Part shown: positions 61,906-64,000 of the stretch, piece after piece | Layout of the letters: the number at the start of each line of letters is the position of its first letter | Numbering within the stretch: the first letter of the stretch is position 1 | Assembly: GCF_002368415.1 (NCBI RefSeq) | Contig: NZ_AP018290.1 | Span: forward strand, 4,539,614 to 4,603,613 | DNA length: 64,000 nt | Direction: 5' to 3' | Origin: Calothrix sp. NIES-4105 | Lineage (GTDB): Bacteria > Cyanobacteriota > Cyanobacteriia > Cyanobacteriales > Nostocaceae | The notes under the pieces: model-generated | What the model was told of the DNA's origin: nothing | What the model saw: the letters and a program-made list of their open reading frames with translations, nothing else | The model's database searches: none | Program-made: the position numbers and the translations under genes

Positions 61906-62760
61906 ATGAGAACGGATACCATTTTTTATCAATTATTCCAAACTTTGCCCAGTCTATTATTTGAACTAATAGGAGAATCACCAACAATAGCCAATAGTTA
62001 CCGATTTTCATCCAAGGAGGTTAAAGAATTAGCCTTTCGCTTTGATGGCATCTATTTACCAGCGGCTAAAAATTCTAAAAATAATATATATTTTGTGGAG
62101 GTACAGTTCCGAAAAAAATATGCTTTCTACTGGGACTTATTCGGAGAGATATCTTTATACCTTAAACAGTATCGACCAAAACAAAACTGGCGTGCTGTAG
62201 CAATTTTTGCTCGTAAAAGTTTAGACACAGGTGAATTACCACAATATCAAGAATATTTTGATAGCGGGCGCCTGACCAGGATATATCTGGATGAGTTACC
62301 AAAAACGTCCTCATCATCCGTTGGGTTAGGAATGATAAACTTGGTAGTAGAGCCAAAAGCCAAAGCTGGTAAAAAAGCCAAAGAATTGGCAGAACAGGCA
62401 AAAACTCAAATTGCCAAAGCTGAAGAACAAGAGAAAATTTTAGAATTAATAGATAAAATACTGGTATACAAGTTTCCGAAATTAAGTAGACAGGAGTTGG
62501 AGGCTATGTTTGGACTAGATGATTTGAAACAGACACGCTACTTTCAGGATGTAATGCTAGAAGGTAGTTTGAAAGCAAAGCGCGAGGATATATTGTCGAT
62601 TTTAAAAGCGCGCTTTGAGAAAGTACCTTCAAGTTTTGCTCAGAAATTAAGTAAAATCGAAGACTTGACTGTTTTGACAGAACTAGTAACACGCGCGGCA
62701 ACTGTTCAAAATATTTCCGAGTTTCAGCAAGCAATAAACGACATTGAAGACAATAATTAA
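61906..62760 (+). CDS. DUF2887 / Rpn-type putative nuclease
   Basis: A 284-residue cyanobacterial protein. N-terminal MRTDTIFYQLFQTLPSLLFE, then LAFRFDGIYLPA and IYFVEVQFRKKYAFYWDLFG (the E-VQ-RK core of the PD-(D/E)XK fold), matching DUF2887. The C-terminal part is helical (KAREDILSILKARF-type) as in the Rpn family of recombination-promoting nucleases. Such genes are numerous in cyanobacteria and sometimes mobile. An Ala/Lys-rich coiled-coil linker (residues about 153-178) is unusual. Confidence 0.85.
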   Translation: MRTDTIFYQLFQTLPSLLFELIGESPTIANSYRFSSKEVKELAFRFDGIYLPAAKNSKNNIYFVEVQFRKKYAFYWDLFGEISLYLKQYRPKQNWRAVAIFARKSLDTGELPQYQEYFDSGRLTRIYLDELPKTSSSSVGLGMINLVVEPKAKAGKKAKELAEQAKTQIAKAEEQEKILELIDKILVYKFPKLSRQELEAMFGLDDLKQTRYFQDVMLEGSLKAKREDILSILKARFEKVPSSFAQKLSKIEDLTVLTELVTRAATVQNISEFQQAINDIEDNN

Positions 62761-62780
62761 CGCAATTCTTCACCCTCTTG

Positions 62781-62811
62781 TCCCCCCCTTCCACGCGGGG
62801 GGTTAGGGGGG
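62781..62811. terminator. C/G-rich hairpin between convergent genes
   Basis: TCCCCCCCTTCCACGCGGGGGG-type palindrome continuing to TTAGGGGGGA. It can pair as TCCCCCC with GGGGGGA. It lies between the convergent DUF2887 and EEP-family genes and probably ends both transcripts. Confidence 0.65.
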
Positions 62812-62851
62812 ATTTTCTAAGGTTTTTAATTCGATATTTTTCAAACATTTT

Positions 62852-63817
62852 CTAAGAATGCAACACCAAATCTACAACTATTGCTGCATGGTCTGAGTTG
62901 CCATGTTGACTAATACCGGTATTAACTACCCCAAAATCTTTACTAACAAAGCAGTGGTCAATAGGAATATTTACTAACGGTATTAACCAGCTAGGTATTT
63001 TTACATGTGTAGCTGCACGAGGCCAACTTGGTAAGGTGCCGAAACCTAAACGTGTATTATGTAAACCTGTTTTTTTGATAAATTTCCGGTAATATGGCGA
63101 CCAAGGACTTAAATTAAAATCACCTGCTATGATTACAGGATTTTGCTGTTGGTTAATATATTTTTCTAAAGCAGCTAGTTGACGGTTACGACGATGGAAA
63201 GTCCAGGGTTTTACTGGTACCATAGGATGTGTGCCAATAAAATGGATAGTTTTTCCATTTACTTTTAAGTTTGTTACTAAATGATGACCTGCTTCATCCA
63301 AATTAACACCCTGCGCGTCTTCAAGTGGTATACGGCTAAAAACAGCTAGTCCACCTCCAGGACTGCGAAATGAGTAAGGAAAAGTATCTTTTAAACGTGT
63401 TTTTAAGTTATTATACCAGGTGTCATGAATTTCAATAAATAAAGCAATATCCGGCTTATCTTTACGAACTATATCTACAGATTTTTGATATTCTTTATTT
63501 TCAACGTTAACATTAAAACTTTCAATTCTGATTTGAGGTGTTTGATTTATCGCTTGTTGCGAAGTGGGTAGATACCAAGGTAATATTTCAACTATATTTA
63601 AACTAATAATTACTAATGCAATAAAAATTGGTGCTTTGTTTTTGATAATACGTTTTTGGTGAAGAATGAATAATATTGCTGTTAAAATTAAGGCAATTAC
63701 AAGATATTGAACTCGAAAGTGTGTTAATAGCTCTATGGGATAAAACCAAGCGAAATAGCTCGAAAGCGATAAGAGTCCTAGAATACATAGCGCAGCTATT
63801 ACTATGATTTGTAGCAT
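62852..63817 (-). CDS. Endonuclease/exonuclease/phosphatase family protein with N-terminal membrane helices
   Basis: A 321-residue protein. Three hydrophobic segments (ITALCI.. type, near 1-25, 35-55 and 65-85) precede a catalytic domain with IRIESFNVNVE, DIALFIEIHDTW (metal Glu), FIGTHPMVP, VIIAGDFNLSPWS (Asp-x-Asn) and HGNSDHAAIVVDL (Ser-Asp-His), all EEP family. Membrane anchoring with an extracytoplasmic catalytic domain is likely. Relatives act on phospholipids or nucleic acids; the substrate is unknown. Confidence 0.88.
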   Translation of the reverse strand: MLQIIVIAALCILGLLSLSSYFAWFYPIELLTHFRVQYLVIALILTAILFILHQKRIIKNKAPIFIALVIISLNIVEILPWYLPTSQQAINQTPQIRIESFNVNVENKEYQKSVDIVRKDKPDIALFIEIHDTWYNNLKTRLKDTFPYSFRSPGGGLAVFSRIPLEDAQGVNLDEAGHHLVTNLKVNGKTIHFIGTHPMVPVKPWTFHRRNRQLAALEKYINQQQNPVIIAGDFNLSPWSPYYRKFIKKTGLHNTRLGFGTLPSWPRAATHVKIPSWLIPLVNIPIDHCFVSKDFGVVNTGISQHGNSDHAAIVVDLVLHS

Positions 63818-63890
63818 AGAGTAGATAATTGAGTTCAGTATGTTTGTTAATAGACTACAAGCTGAAGTGATGGCATTACTGAAAAATCAA

Positions 63891-63957
63891 AATCCTGGCT
63901 TCTTGAAGAAACCAGGATTATACATTTTAAAATTTGAAACAGCCTGGGAAGGCTGTT
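63891..63957. terminator. Two hairpins near the right edge
   Basis: AATCCTGGCTTCTT-G-AAGAAACCAGGATT (63891-63919, one mismatch) and AACAGCCT-GGGA-AGGCTGTT (63938-63957). They follow, on the minus strand, the end of the partial gene at 63971. Confidence 0.6.
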
Positions 63958-63970
63958 CCACAAGAGATAA

Positions 63971-64000
63971 TTAGGCAGTGGGTTCTAGTAATTGGATGTT
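63971..64000 (-). CDS. C-terminal end of an unidentified gene (partial)
   Basis: Only nine codons are visible before a TAA (NIQLLEPTA-stop) and the gene runs off the right edge. The stop followed by two strong hairpins makes it plausible. The product cannot be named. Confidence 0.3.
   Translation of the reverse strand, partial: NIQLLEPTA

Overview
The window is a chromosomal stretch of a cyanobacterium, probably filamentous and of the Nostocales type. The evidence is the carotenoid pair crtP-crtB, cyanobacterial families (DUF3181, a Ski2/Mtr4-type helicase, a DUF6888/DUF6887 pair, an SH3b-NlpC/P60 endopeptidase), heptameric GTGCTGA repeats between genes and other dispersed cyanobacterial intergenic repeats. 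G+C is low to moderate. The usual cyanobacterial palindrome HIP1 (GCGATCGC) was seen only once, whereas GGCGCC occurs about 95 times by eye, inside and outside genes. The genus cannot be named from this sequence alone.

Layout. 1-2.2 kb: end of phytoene desaturase, phytoene synthase, tRNA-Ser(GCT) and an outer-membrane barrel protein. 3.1-13.1 kb: an exopolysaccharide locus with a WecG/TagA-type transferase, three further glycosyltransferases, a Wzy/O-antigen-ligase protein, a Wzz-Wzc-like chain-length/ATPase protein and a Wzx-like flippase. Together these could start, extend, polymerise, flip and export a surface polysaccharide. 13.1-18.36 kb: an accessory island between two inverted copies of a 31-32-bp repeat. 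It holds three blocks of a 65-bp hairpin-bearing tandem repeat that separate a DUF6888/DUF6887 pair, a coiled-coil protein and a DNA methyltransferase fused to an Mrr-like nuclease domain. 18.4-23.0 kb: serine hydrolase, NlpC/P60 peptidase, polyprenyl-type GT2, MFS transporter, tRNA-Arg(ACG) and moaC.

23.1-30.8 kb is gene-poor, with orphan proteins, ribbon-helix-helix regulators, DUF2795, 2TM and DUF3181 proteins, gene remnants, and a small gene readable only across an A8 slippery run. 30.8-37.1 kb: Uma2, SDR, pirin, Dps, rsmI, PfkB kinase and CysQ-like phosphatase. 37.2-42.3 kb: an ABC transporter, the two halves of D-glutamate cyclase (DUF4392 and DUF1445) as separate genes, and between them two paralogous small proteins and a putative Tse2-like ADP-ribosyltransferase toxin with a Tsi2-like partner. 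42.6-64 kb: helicase, serine/threonine kinase, CbbX-like AAA+ protein, two tandem exported paralogues, SGNH hydrolase, amidase, HDAC-family protein, gyrA, lnt, DUF4870, GH1 beta-glucosidase, GFA protein, DUF2887 protein and an EEP-family protein.

Most single-copy genes look ordinary. The unusual content is the hairpin array and its island, the Tse2/Tsi2-like module inside the split D-glutamate cyclase locus, the A8 frameshift gene, and the strong GGCGCC over-representation. Functional calls rest on motif recognition in translated sequence; no database search was possible.
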